Assembly: GCA_963747535.1 (NCBI GenBank)
Contig: CAVVFX010000025.1
Coordinates: forward strand, 1 to 64,000
Length of the DNA: 64,000 nt
Source: CAVVFX01 sp963747535
Lineage (GTDB): Bacteria > Acidobacteriota > Terriglobia > Bryobacterales > Bryobacteraceae
Reading direction: 5' to 3'
This document shows positions 25,842 to 37,702 of the stretch, in pieces. Made by a program: the position numbers and the translations under genes. Each line of letters opens with the position of its first letter. The first letter of the stretch is position 1. The notes beneath the pieces are model-generated. The model was not told the DNA's origin. It did not search any database and worked only from the letters and a program-made list of their open reading frames with translations.

Positions 25842-26192
25842 ATTTTCTCCTTGGTTGAATCGATCTTTTTAATAGACGAGGTGCACAACGCCAAGCAGAT
25901 TCGTCTGCCCGGCTTCCTCCCGGTAAACGCGGAGCGCTGTTCTTCGTTTAAGGTCCGCCATTTCTGCAGCGAGGCTCCGATCTGTGCGGCAAGCCACAGC
26001 CCAACCAGCGAGAGGAAGAACAGACGAATAGGATATTCGAACATAGATGCGCTCGCCGCCGTGCGGTCCCCTGGTTTACTGCTGCGCCATGGCGATTCGA
26101 ATGGCGTCCTCCGGCGAGATGAGGTGATCGAGGCTCACCGCATCATCGGCGATGGCCAACTGAACGCCCTTGATACGACCTGAAAACTCATT
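25405..26192. repeat. 788-bp direct repeat, copy B
   Basis: This is the partner of 19510-20297. It overlaps the 5' end of the intact sulfatase, the DUF4239 remnant and the 3' end of the maturase-sulfatase chimera. Crossing over between the two copies would delete 5895 bp, taking away the keto-acid genes and most of the sulfatase. Confidence 0.9.
25838..26044 (-). pseudogene. DUF4239 N-terminal remnant (copy 2)
   Basis: Identical to 19943-20149 within the large direct repeat. The first transmembrane helix and the EEQRSAF segment match DUF4239 proteins; the rest of the protein is lost. Its stop overlaps the sulfatase ATG at 25841 by a few bases. Confidence 0.65.
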
Positions 26193-27396
26193 CCCGCGCG
26201 ACCCGTAGTCCGGTGAGACCGGAGATCCCGTGTCCACCCCAACGTCGCAACCATCGTCGGCGGAGAAGATCATGGCCGCCGTGGCGGCGACCGTGCCCTC
26301 GCCGACCTTTTTTGCCATCCACATACAAGGATGCCGTGCCACCCTTGCCGAGACCACCACCGGCGTAGGCAAACTCCATACGTACTTGGTGGTCACCGGG
26401 AGTCAGTGCGCTGCTTGATTCGGCGAAGAACTGATGGATGCCGAACAAGTTGTAACAGTATTTGAGCTTGCCGCCCTTGGCGTAGAGGCCCCAGCCACCG
26501 ATGTTGCCGCCTTGACAGACGATGACACCCTCAGCCCCGATTGTGGGCACAAAGATCTCAGCGGTCACCGAGTGGGACTTGTTCTTGATGTTGACGACCG
26601 AGTTTTCAGAGAGATGCCCCATGCTTCCAAATAGAATTTGGGAGTTCCCCTTAATCAGCAGCGGCCGCCCCGCTTTTTCCGGGATCGCCCGTTCAACGCC
26701 CCTGTCATCGAGGGGCAATACGTTGCGGCGTGTCGCTTCGATCAGCCATAGGCGCTGTAGTTCGTAAAGCTTTTCGGGCATCTGAAGGGCCAGGTTGTTC
26801 GCTTGGCTCCAGTCCTTACTGGTGTCGTAGAGCTCCCAGTTGTCGTCATCGAAGGGCACGGTTTTTTCACCCATCAGGAGCCATGGCGTCTTGTGCCGGG
26901 TCACCGCGGTCCAGCCCTTGTGGTAGATGCCGCGGACCTGATCGAAGCTTCCTGCCCCGGCCTTATTCACCCGATTGGCGTCGTGCATCGTCTTTGGGCC
27001 GTCCACGCTAAGACCGATGAGAAAGGGGTGCTGCTTGAAGAAGGCGCACCATTCGCCGTTCAGCAGGGTTCCGTTGGTCTGTATCGTGTGCAAAATGGTC
27101 TGGCTGGGCTTGCGGTACTTTTCTACGTAATCGATCGACCGCTTGAAGAAATCGAGTCCCATCAGGGTCGGCTCGCCACCCTGCCAAGCGACCTCGACCT
27201 CACCTGTCGGCTGCGCCTCCAGGAGCTGCCGAATATAGGTCTCCAGCATCTGGTTGGACATGCGGAACCGGTCGCCCGGGTAGAGTGTCTCCTTGGAGAG
27301 AAAGAAGCAGTACTTGCAGTCCAGGTTGCACGTGGCGCCCGTGGGCTTGGACAGAAGGTGAAATGGCCGTTGCTGTGAGATCGTGTTCTGTTTCAT
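26076..27396 (-). pseudogene. Chimera: anaerobic sulfatase maturase N-terminus fused to sulfatase C-terminus
   Basis: Codons 1-152 are the start of a radical-SAM anaerobic sulfatase-maturating enzyme. CNLDCKYC at 23-30 gives the Cx3Cx2C iron-sulfur site, with EVAWQGGEPTLMG at about 72-84 and IQTNGTLLN following. After GSFDQ the frame passes directly into a sulfatase from RGIYHKGWTAVT onward. The downstream part runs through the C-terminal beta-sandwich until an extra A in an A-run near 26310 shifts the frame. The proper tail continues in another frame to 26076. The junction near 26935 is in frame and lies at a CGCGG present in both families, suggesting a deletion at microhomology. Neither half would be complete enough to function. 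Confidence 0.85.
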
Positions 27397-27784
27397 GGAT
27401 CGCTTCTTTCGCCTGCACTACACTATTCCCGGCGATTCGACAGCCCGGTGCGGCCCACAGGCCTGAGTGTCTTTATTGCCCCGCCATGCGACGCGCCGGC
27501 GTTGACTGCTCGCTAGTCGTGCGCACCTACGAATGCCGTGTACGGTCGTAAACAAGATGGTCTCAACCAACGCTCGAAACTAAAAAAGACGGGCCGCACA
27601 CTGCTGCGAATTGGGGCGACCGATTCGCGCGTAGTACGGCCCGACACTCATTTTCAGACACTTCGGCGAGTCGCGACTCTACCACCAAGGCATCCTCCGT
27701 CAGAGGCGGCTAGAGTATTGTAGCCTCAAAGGTCGCTAAGCCTAAGAAAAGGAGTCTTCTCACGCCTCCCCGATGCGATGGTCC
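27397..27784. other. Intergenic stretch with sulfatase 3' tail and a G+C-rich inverted repeat
   Basis: Bases 27514-27545 match the last ten codons and stop of the sulfatase ending at 29859 (minus-strand YTAFVGAHD). Bases 27397-27545 as a whole align loosely with 29741-29890. This is the footprint of a lost sulfatase copy upstream of the chimeric maturase. Nearer the next gene, CGGGCCG (27593-) and CGGCCCG (about 27645) can pair and may form part of a terminator. No intact gene was found. Confidence 0.55.
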
Positions 27785-29401
<1,617 letters not shown>

Positions 29402-29659
29402 GACTCCTTTACTCCTTCTGTTTCCTGCCTGAGAATAAGGCTCGCTTACACTGAGCCAGATATACGCCAGCGTTTGGTTTGATTCCTGGCGGGCACAGTG
29501 GGGATGAGGTACCTGGGCAGCTGGACTCAAAATAAATCGAAGAAACTAAAACCTGAAGGCGGAAGAGCTAGGCGAGAGGCTGGGTGGTGTGCTCTTGAAG
29601 GAACAATCCACTTGGACGTAAGTTTGCATTTCACGGATGTGGACGCCAGTCCAGTACTT

Positions 29660-29740
29660 TCAGTCCAGGTTGCACGTGGCGCCAGTGGGCTCGGACACAA
29701 GATGGAATGGACGAGGCAACGACATCGTGTTCTGTTTCAT
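29660..29740 (-). pseudogene. Second maturase (anSME) 5' remnant
   Basis: Twenty-six codons, MKQNTMSLPRPFHLVSEPTG then ATCNLD and a stop, are nearly the same as the start of the chimeric maturase at 27396. The gene is cut just after the first cysteine of the iron-sulfur motif. It lies directly downstream of the sulfatase that ends at 29859, the same order as at 27.4-27.5 kb, and shows a sulfatase-maturase unit that was once duplicated. Confidence 0.8.
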
Positions 29741-29858
29741 CGATTCCGGTCTTGACCTGCTCCGCAGTATTCCCACTGACCGGCAGCCCCGTAGTGGGCT
29801 ACCGGCCTCAGTGTGTTTATTGCGAGCCATGGCGATGCCAGCCAGCAGCTTGCCGTAG

Positions 29859-32229
29859 CTAGTCGTGCGCACCTACGAATGCCGTGTACATTGCGTGGAG
29901 CTTGTCCTCATCCGCTGGGCTCAGATTGTGCGGCCCCAGCTCGATGTCGACGCGCTCCACCGTTCCCGTGAACGGAAACGGCGGGTTGTAGGTGTTGCTG
30001 ACGGGCGAGCCAGTGTCCGACCCCAGGCCGAAGGTGTCGATTCCGAAGCGCCCGGGGACCGTGTGCTCAATGCGAGCCCGGCCCACCTCCTTGCCGTTGA
30101 TTCCGATGACTGCCTCGCCGCCTTTGCCCAGACCACCACCATCGTAGGCGAACTCCACGGTGACGCTGGACTTTCCGGCGGGAACGGGAATGTTCGAAAC
30201 AAGGTTGGTGCGCTCGCGCTCGAACCAGTTGTAATGGTAGACCAGCTTGCCGTTCTGAACGTAGAGCGCATAGCCAGCCGAAATGCCCCCTTCCGCCAAA
30301 ATCACTCCTTCGCCACCGGCGGGCATGTCGATCTGCGCGGTGATCCGGTGCGAAACGTTCTTCGTGTTGGGCGCCGCGGTTTCGGCCAGCCTGGAAACAC
30401 CGCTGTAGTACGTGAACTTAGTGCGCTTGGGGTCCGATCCGCCTGGTGACGGTTTCGGCACAAAGGCCCGCCCGATGCCACGATCGTCGAACGGGTAAAC
30501 GTGGTTCTTCGCGGCCTCCTCATCGAAGATCGCTTTCAGCTCCGCGAGCTTTTCCGGATATTTGGCCGCCAGGTCGTTGCCTTCGCTGAAATCGTCGTCG
30601 AGGTTATACAGCTCCCACCGGTCATTTTCCCAATGGCCTGGGGCTAAGTCCTGGCGCCACGGCAACGTGTGCTGCGCGCAGGCGATCCAGCCTTTATCGT
30701 AGATGGCCCGGTTGGTGAAGATCTCGAAGTACTGGCGTTCGCGTACCGGGCGAGCCTTGGCGTTGTCGAAGGTGGAAGCGATAGTCACGCCATCCATTGG
30801 CTTCTGGTCTACCCCGTTGACACTGACCGGGGCGGGGATCTGGGCGGTGGCCAGGATTGTGGGCACGCTATCGATCAGGTGGGTGAACTGATCACGCATT
30901 CCACCCATGTCCTTAATCTTCGCCGGCCATGAGACCACCATCGGGTTGCGTGTCCCGCCCAGATGAGAGGCAACCTGCTTGACCCACTTGAAGGGAGCAT
31001 TGCCGGCCCACGCCCAGCCCACAGGGTAGTGCGGCTCGGTGTGCGGCCCTCCGATGTCGGCGAGGATCTTCATATTGTCTGCCAAGGAGGATGGGATGCC
31101 GTTGAGATTCATCACTTCGTTGGCCGTCCCCGAAAAGCCTCCTTCGGAACTGGCGCCGTTGTCGCCCACGATGAAGAAGATGAGTGTGTTGTCGGCGTCC
31201 GGCAGTTCCCGGACGGCTTCGAGCAGGCGGCCGCATTCGTGATCCGCGAAGGAGAGATAGCCGGCGAAGTTCTCCATGAACGCTGCGAACAACGTTCTTT
31301 CGTCGGCAGTCAGCGAATCCCACGGCTTGACCCACTCGGGACGGGGCGTAAGGAGGGTATCGGGCGGGATAATCCCCATTTTCAGTTGACGCTGATAGGT
31401 CTCCTCGCGCACGGCGTCACAGCCTGCATCGAACATGCCCTTGAACTTCTCGCGCCAGTCGCGCGGCGAATGGTGCGGAGCGTGGGCCGCGCCGGGGGCG
31501 AAGTAGAGAAAGACGGGCTTCTGCGGCGCGACGGATTTGTTGTAGCGCAGCCAGTGGATCGCCTTGTAAGGTCATGTCCGTCATGAAATGATAGCCCTCT
31601 TCGGGCGTCTTGTCCGGCTCGACAGCTACCGTGTTTTCGAACAGCACCGGATACCATTGGTTGGTCTCGCCGCCGATAAAACCGTAGAAGTAGTCGAATC
31701 CCAAGCCGGTTGGCCAGCGGTCAAACGGGCCTGCAACGCTGCTCTCCCAGTCGGGCGTGTTGTGATCCTTGCCGAACCATGAAGTGCTGTAGCCGTTGCC
31801 TTTCAACACCTCGCCGACGGTTGCGGTTGTCTTCGGGATCTCGCAGTTGTAGCTTGGGAAGCCTGTTGCCCACTCGACCAAAAAGCCCGAGCCGCAATTG
31901 TGGTGATTGCGCCCGGTGAGCAGCGCCGCGCGCGACGGCCCGCAGATCGCGGTGGTGTGGAAACGGTTATAGCGCAGCCCGCGCGCCGCGAGCTTGTCGA
32001 GCGAGGGCGTCGGCACCGGCCCGCCGAATGTGCTGACCTGGCCGAAGCCCACGTCGTCCAGCAAGATGACGACTACGTTTGGCGCACCCTCCGGTGGCGC
32101 CGGGACTCTGGGCCAGTCCATTTCGGAGTCAAGATACGTCTTGCCGATCTTGCCCCGAAAAGGCAGTTCTGGCAGGGGGAGCTTGCTCCGGTCCCGGTCT
32201 GGATCATTGTTCGGCTTATTTGTTGCCAT
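29859..32229 (-). pseudogene. Arylsulfatase (CGPSR type), single frameshift
   Basis: Two overlapping frames add up to a sulfatase of about 789 residues. The first, from ATG 32229, has VVVILLDDVGFG (about 52-63) and the formylglycine site CGPSRAALLTG with Cys96. It reads to HFMTDMT near 31570, where one extra base (TTAC in place of the expected three) shifts the frame. The second frame carries YNKSVAPQKPVFLYFAPG, FFIVGDNGAS and the C-terminal beta-sandwich down to FVGAHD. No signal peptide is present. It may be a true pseudogene or a sequencing error; everything else looks intact. It follows a membrane-protein gene by 5 bp. Confidence 0.85.
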
Positions 32230-32234
32230 AAATT

Positions 32235-32654
32235 TTAATCTCCCTTTCTTTGTAAGATTTCATGCTGCGTCACTCTTAAGCTCTCGCCCTTTCGCCTCGT
32301 GAGAAGGTTCGCGAAACCTCGCAGCAGGAGGTACGGGACAATCGCCAGGAATACTGCCACTAACAATGCTTGGCCCGGGTAGAACCAGCCGAGCACTTTG
32401 AACTGATAGACTGCGTCAAGGACTAGGGCGAGGACGAACACCTTGCCAACCGACTTCCAACTGCTCAGGAGCACCTCGCGCCGCTGCCCTGGCTTAGTTA
32501 ACACTCGAAAAGGAGTCCGCCCTTCATGGGCGTCCCTTCTTCCGTCCCGAATGGCGAAGAAGGAAGCCATGAGCGGCTGGAAAATGAACCGAAAATGCAG
32601 CGGCCCGTCCAACCGGCCGACGAGGTCCTTAAGAGTCTGTGCAAGATCCAGCAT
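32235..32654 (-). CDS. Small membrane protein coupled to sulfatase
   Basis: This 139-residue protein has a soluble, basic first half and two transmembrane helices, VFVLALVLDAVYQFKVLGW (about 72-90) and ALLVAVFLAIVPYLLLRGF (about 95-114). GGAG lies 10 bp before the ATG at 32654. The stop is 5 bp from the start of the sulfatase at 32229, so the two are translationally coupled. I do not recognise a named family. The position suggests a membrane partner or transport-related role for the sulfatase; this is inference. Confidence 0.65.
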   Translation of the reverse strand: MLDLAQTLKDLVGRLDGPLHFRFIFQPLMASFFAIRDGRRDAHEGRTPFRVLTKPGQRREVLLSSWKSVGKVFVLALVLDAVYQFKVLGWFYPGQALLVAVFLAIVPYLLLRGFANLLTRRKGESLRVTQHEILQRKGD

Positions 32655-32740
32655 ATGCGTGCTCCGTATTGTGTGAGGCTCTCTCGACGCACGTTGACCG
32701 GCAGCCTGGTTTAAGGCTAGGACTGCCGGTCCAGAACGTG

Positions 32741-35095
32741 CTACTGACGGGCCATGTGTACGCGCATCTCGGCCTCTGTGTCCTTGATCGCTTCGCCGCT
32801 CACGTCCACGGTCGCGCTGTAGATTGTACCGGTGAACTTGAATGGCGATTCGTACTTGTCACACACGGGCGAACCAGCGTTGGCGCCGCATGAGATACCA
32901 CCGCCAAAGGACATGATGATGGGTATCGTGAGTGGAAGATCGCCCTGCCCGGCCAGCTTGCCGTCCACGTAAAGCCGGCCGATGCCCGGCGCGCCTTTGC
33001 CCTTCATAATGGCGGGCTTGCCCGTCACCTCGAACTCGTAGCGTAGTTGGTGGCGTCCCTCCGGGACGGGCACCGTCGATTCAATGTCAAAATATTGGCT
33101 GTCCACGTAGTTGTAGCCGTAGTGCAGCTTGCCGTTTTGGACGTAGAAGGAATAGCCGCCCTGGACACTTCCACAGCAGAGTAGGACTCCTTCCGCGCCA
33201 CCTTTGGGAATCTCAACCTCCGCCGTGATGCTGTGCGGCCGGTTCAGCACCTGTGGACAGGAGTTCAGCGGCACTGCCTGCGTGTCCGGATAGTAGGTGC
33301 AAGTGTTGCGGCCTACCGCGATCTGCGGCCTTTCGTCGAGAGCACGAGCGGCGCCGCGCGAATCGATGGGCAGGACGTTGTACTTGCCCGCCTCGACGTA
33401 CCAGGTGCCGACCATTTCGATTAGTTTCTCGCGGTTCTCTGCGGCCAGGTTGTGGTTTTCGGCGTAGTCTGTCTCCAGGTGGTACAGCTCCCAGCCCTTG
33501 GCGTCCAGCTCGGTCAACTTCGCATAGTCGATTGGCATGCCGAAGCCAACGCCCGCTTCCGTGAATGACGGCCCAGGCCACGGGCAAACCGCGCGCCAGC
33601 CGTCGTGATAGATGGACCGATGCCCCATCATTTCGAAGTACTGGGTGATGTGCTTCGTGGGTGCCTTTGCGTCATCGAAGGCATGGGCAAAGCTGAGCCC
33701 CTCGATCGGCGACTGGGCTACACCTTTGACGGAAGACGGCGCCTCAAGCCCGAGAGCTTCGAGCACCGTGGGCACCATGTCGATGGCATGGGCATACTGC
33801 GTGCGGATTTCGCCCTTCGCTTTGATCCCCTTGGGCCAGTGGACGATGAACGGGTCGCTGACGCCACCGCGATAGGTTTCGCGCTTCCAGCGGCGGAACG
33901 GAGTATTTCCCGCGAAGGCCCAGCCCCAGGCGTAGTGATTGTAGGTCGTCGGCCCGCCCAACTGATCGATCTTCTTTAAGTTCTCTTCCAACGAATCCGG
34001 CACATTGTTGAAGAACTTGTTTTCGTTGATCGATCCGTGGGGTCCGCCTTCCGCGCTGGCCCCGTTGTCGGAGATGAACATGATGAGCGTGTTCTCCCAC
34101 TCGCCGATCGTTTTCAGGAATTCGAACAGGCGGCCATAGTGGTAGTCGTTCTGGGTCAGGAATCCCGCGAACACTTCCATCATGCGGGAATAAAGCTTTT
34201 TCTCGTCGGCCGACAGGGTATTCCAGTCTTGCACGTCGGGATCATGGCGAGAGAGCTCGGCATCTTTCGGAACAATGCCCATCTCTTTTTGCCGGGCGAA
34301 GGTCTTTTCGCGATAGGCGTCCCAGCCGTCGTCGAACTTTCCTTTATATTTGTCCGCCCACTCTTTCGGAACGTGATGCGGCGCATGCCCCGCGCCAGGG
34401 CAGAAGTACAGGAAGAAGGGCTTGTTCGGAGCGACCTGTTTTGAGTCGGCGATGAAGCTGATGGCCTTGTCCGTCAGATCCTCTATCAGGATGTACCCTT
34501 CTTCAGGAGTCTTCGGCGGTTCGACGGTTTGGTTATTAGAGACCAACTCCGGATAGTACTGGTGCGTATCTCCGCCGAGGTAGCCATAGTAGCGCTCGAA
34601 GCCGCGCCCTAAAGGCCAGCGATCATACGGACCGGCCCCCGACATCTGTTCCGACGGTGTCAGGTGCCACTTGCCTATGGCATAGGTGTTGTAGCCGCGC
34701 TGGAGGAGCATCTCCGAAAGGAATCCATTTTCGAAGGGAATATTGCCGTTTGCACCCGGATAGCCGGTCGACCCTTCGGTGATACAAGACATGGCGTTCG
34801 AGTGATGGTTGCGCCCAGTCAGGACACAGGAGCGTGACGGCGAACATAGCGCCGTAGTGTGCATGTTGGTGAAAAGCAGGCCGTCTTTCGCGAGTTGATC
34901 GGTGTTGGGAGTCGAAATCGGGCTTCCAAAGCAGCCCAGATGGCCGAAGCCCGTATCGTCCTGCACGATGAACAAAACGTTGGGTGCACCGTCTTTTGCC
35001 CGTAGTGGTTCGGGCCAAGCCGGGCTGGAGACATCGAACGTGCGCCCGATCACGCCGTTGAATGCGGTTCCTGGTTTGTATTCCTTGAGTGCCAT
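32741..35095 (-). CDS. Arylsulfatase (CSPSR type) with C-terminal beta-sandwich
   Basis: This is a 784-residue intact sulfatase. FIVQDDTGFGHLG at about 42-54 gives the metal site, and CSPSRSCVLTGRNHH has Cys84 as formylglycine. GKWHLTP is at about 140 and MFISDNGASAEGG at about 350. The last 150 residues are the LamG-like sandwich (YVQNGKLHYGYN). No signal peptide is present. The start ATG at 35095 follows AAAAGGAA. It is transcribed leftward, about 85 bp ahead of the membrane protein gene at 32654, and may form an operon with it. The palindrome found in the 44-58 kb block is absent from its upstream region. Confidence 0.92.
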   Translation of the reverse strand: MALKEYKPGTAFNGVIGRTFDVSSPAWPEPLRAKDGAPNVLFIVQDDTGFGHLGCFGSPISTPNTDQLAKDGLLFTNMHTTALCSPSRSCVLTGRNHHSNAMSCITEGSTGYPGANGNIPFENGFLSEMLLQRGYNTYAIGKWHLTPSEQMSGAGPYDRWPLGRGFERYYGYLGGDTHQYYPELVSNNQTVEPPKTPEEGYILIEDLTDKAISFIADSKQVAPNKPFFLYFCPGAGHAPHHVPKEWADKYKGKFDDGWDAYREKTFARQKEMGIVPKDAELSRHDPDVQDWNTLSADEKKLYSRMMEVFAGFLTQNDYHYGRLFEFLKTIGEWENTLIMFISDNGASAEGGPHGSINENKFFNNVPDSLEENLKKIDQLGGPTTYNHYAWGWAFAGNTPFRRWKRETYRGGVSDPFIVHWPKGIKAKGEIRTQYAHAIDMVPTVLEALGLEAPSSVKGVAQSPIEGLSFAHAFDDAKAPTKHITQYFEMMGHRSIYHDGWRAVCPWPGPSFTEAGVGFGMPIDYAKLTELDAKGWELYHLETDYAENHNLAAENREKLIEMVGTWYVEAGKYNVLPIDSRGAARALDERPQIAVGRNTCTYYPDTQAVPLNSCPQVLNRPHSITAEVEIPKGGAEGVLLCCGSVQGGYSFYVQNGKLHYGYNYVDSQYFDIESTVPVPEGRHQLRYEFEVTGKPAIMKGKGAPGIGRLYVDGKLAGQGDLPLTIPIIMSFGGGISCGANAGSPVCDKYESPFKFTGTIYSATVDVSGEAIKDTEAEMRVHMARQ

Positions 35096-35299
35096 TTTCG
35101 GTTCCTTTTGAAAGCATAGATTTGAGCTGGCGCACCAAACCTCGCGGCTCGCCTTGTGGCGACCGGACAGGGGTTACGGAGTTGCTCGCAGGGGTGATGA
35201 TTCGCCCAGACGGTTGATTCAGAATATTTGATGCTTACTGGTCAGGACGCCAGTGAAAAACGCCAATGGGGCGCGCACTGTGGCAAAATTATCAACAAT

Positions 35300-35614
35300 A
35301 TGGAGCGGACTCTACCAAAAGTCACCTACCAAGGCTACCGGATCGGGGAGGGCTGGGAGGCGGTGGTGGAGAGGCCCGGTCAACAGTTGCGATTGTTGGA
35401 CGTGCCCCAGCGTAAAGGGGAATGGGCGATGAACCTCCTGACGGACTACCTGGGCGACGAACGCCGCGCCGCAGACCTGCATTTACGATTTCGCCGCGCT
35501 TACCATCCGCCGATTCACCGGCGATTGGGAACTGAGCGGAAGGATATCGACGAAGCGCTCACGGAAGTCGAAATCCTAAGGGCACGCTGGCGAATTGCGT
35601 TGGCGAGAGGATAG
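35300..35614 (+). CDS. DUF6166-like small protein
   Basis: This protein is about 104 residues long, starting MERTLPKVTYQGYRIGEGWE. It has a YxGYR opening, a short beta section and WAMNLLTDYLGDERRAADLH...FRR. This pattern reminds me of the DUF6166 family of unknown function often seen in islands and phages. The open frame could begin at 35228. The ATG at 35300 is preferred by the family's usual start, but neither has a clear ribosome-binding site. It is the only rightward gene between the sulfatase and the ISL3 element. Confidence 0.5.
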   Translation: MERTLPKVTYQGYRIGEGWEAVVERPGQQLRLLDVPQRKGEWAMNLLTDYLGDERRAADLHLRFRRAYHPPIHRRLGTERKDIDEALTEVEILRARWRIALARG

Positions 35615-36067
35615 CGGCGTCATCTACCATCGATTGAGAGATGTGTGGGTAAGTCCGATACCAACTAATTTCATCATTCAGATGGGCTGGACAGTGTGCT
35701 TCAGCAGGTCGGTTGCCGCGCATGGCCAAAAAAGTCTGGTCGATTTAGCTATGGGAAAAGTAGTATTACGCTCACTGTTCGAGTGATTCCCCGGCTTGGT
35801 CGCAGTCGATACTTTTCGGCCAGGCTGTCCATCATACTTCAACCTGCGCCAGGGTCTTGTGGTAGTTCCCAGGCATCCCCTCTGCCGCGTTGGCCGCCAG
35901 GTCCCGAGCCTGGCGCCGCAACTCGACCAGAGACCTTCGCTCATTCGCTTTTTGCAGCAAAATCTCCTCTCTTCAACAACTCCGCGAGCTGCTTCTCCGT
36001 TCAAAGACCATCGCGGCTGTTCCAGCGCTCACGCGCTTTCACGTTCATCTGCACCGGGCAGCATTCC
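35615..36067. other. Gene-free stretch before split PIN gene
   Basis: No intact gene is seen. A minus-strand fragment near 35950-36000 (KQLAELLKRGDFAAKSE) looks coding-like and could be a relic downstream of the PIN-domain gene. It has no start or recognisable family. Confidence 0.3.
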
Positions 36068-36220
36068 TCAGAACACGTATTCTCTAAGAACCGATACTGT
36101 CTGAGTAAGGCCCTGCCTTTCAGGCGTTTCCAAATACTCCGCCACTGGCTTGGGAGGGTTCCTGAGGCTCTGGCGATGATTTTGTGCCGCTGCCACCACA
36201 GCGCCAGGTGCGAGGTCCAG
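36068..36220 (-). pseudogene. 3' half of PIN-domain toxin gene, split by composite transposon
   Basis: The last 50 codons of a PIN-domain protein, LDLAPGAVVAAAQNHRQSL through RQGLTQTVSVLREYVF and a stop. The matching 5' part lies 7.2 kb away at 43402-43819 on the same strand. The 8-bp sequence AGGTCCAG ends this half (36213-36220) and begins the other (43402-43409). Joining them over one copy gives an uninterrupted frame (LLDLAPG). Confidence 0.88.
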
Positions 36221-37702
36221 GGATCTTCCGCACTTTTGGTGGAAGTGCTGGTTCCCTTTTATGGGTAAAACAAATACTACACGGAATGTTTTAAACTGGA
36301 AGGGCAAATGGCTGCCTCCCCCGGCCTTTTGCCTTTATGCCTGCCCGATCCATCATGCTTGACGTTGGAAGACATGTCTCGGCAGGGTGGTGTCATCATG
36401 ATGACCGTCTCGGCAACTTGGGTTGGTTGCGCCTGTCCGCGATGTGGCGTGCATTCCTCTCACATTCACAGTCGTTATTCCCGCACGTTACGCGATCTCC
36501 CTTGCCACGGCGCGGTGGTGCGAATCTGTCTGCGGACACATCGTTTTTATTGTCGGACGCCTGATTGTCCCCGATGCATCTTCACGCAACGGTTGCCGGT
36601 TGTGGTTCCGCCCCATGGGCGACAAACCTGTCGACAGCGCAAAGCCTTGCAGGAGATCGGCTACGCATTGGGCGGCGAGGCGGGGCATCGCATGGCGACG
36701 GCGTTGGGAATTAATTGCAGCGCAGACACCATCCTGCGGCTCCTCAACCAAGTTCCGTCTGCAGAACACGCCGATAATGTCAAAGTTCTCGGGGTGGATG
36801 ATTGGGCCTGGCGCCGCGGCCATCGCTACGGCACAGTTTTGGTGGATCTAGAACGACGCCGACCTATCGATCTTCTTCCCGATCGTGAATCCGACACATT
36901 GGCAAAATGGCTCCTGGCTCATCCCAGTGTCCAGGTGATCAGCCGTGATCGCGCAGGTGCTTATGCCGAAGGTGCGCGGCGTGGTGCGCCTGACGCCGTT
37001 CAGGTGGCGGATCGATTTCACCTTTACTGCAATCTGACGCAGGCGCTCCAACGGGTGCTGGAGCGACTGGCTCAGGCCTTAGGCCAGGTCGAGTTACCTT
37101 CCGATTCGACGCAATCGGATTCGACGCTACCGCTAAGCGAGGCAATGAAATTAGATGGCCAAGAGGGTTCACCGGTTCGAGAAGCTGCACCGCCGACACT
37201 CATCCAGTACCATCAGGAGCGCCAACCGTCGCGGGAGAAACCGAAGGCTCGATTTGACGCAGTAGTTGCGGCGTATGAGGAGGGCGTCACGCTTCGCGCG
37301 ATCTCTCGTAAGTTTGGTCTTAGCCGGACGACCGTTCGACGCTATGTGCGGACGAAGGAATTTATAGAGCGTGCACCACGGCGCCGGCGGTCCGAGTTGG
37401 ATTCCTTTCGAGGATACCTGCAGAAACGATGGGCGGAAGGCTGCCACAATGCGTCTCAACTCTGCCGCGAGTTGCATCAGCAGGGTTATGGTGGAGGACG
37501 AAGCCGGGTCAAGGAATACGTACAGCCCTGGCGCGCAAACTCGGTCCCAGGGTGCTCGAAGCCGCGGCGTCGCACTCTCCCTAATCTGCGATTGATCGCG
37601 CTTTGGTTAGGCAAGGCGCCGACGAAACGCAGCCCATATGAACAGCGTTGGGCCGAGGCAGTCATCGCAAGCCATCCACAAGTCGCGACGGTCGAGCAGC
37701 TA

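Noticed and set aside
27590..27730. tRNA-like or structured RNA with CGGGCCG/CGGCCCG arms
   Set aside because: No cloverleaf can be drawn and only a 7-bp stem is supported; noted under the intergenic entry as a possible terminator.
35678..36004. 108-codon minus-strand frame upstream of ISL3
   Set aside because: No start signal, no recognisable family and arginine/tryptophan-rich composition typical of non-coding high-G+C frames.
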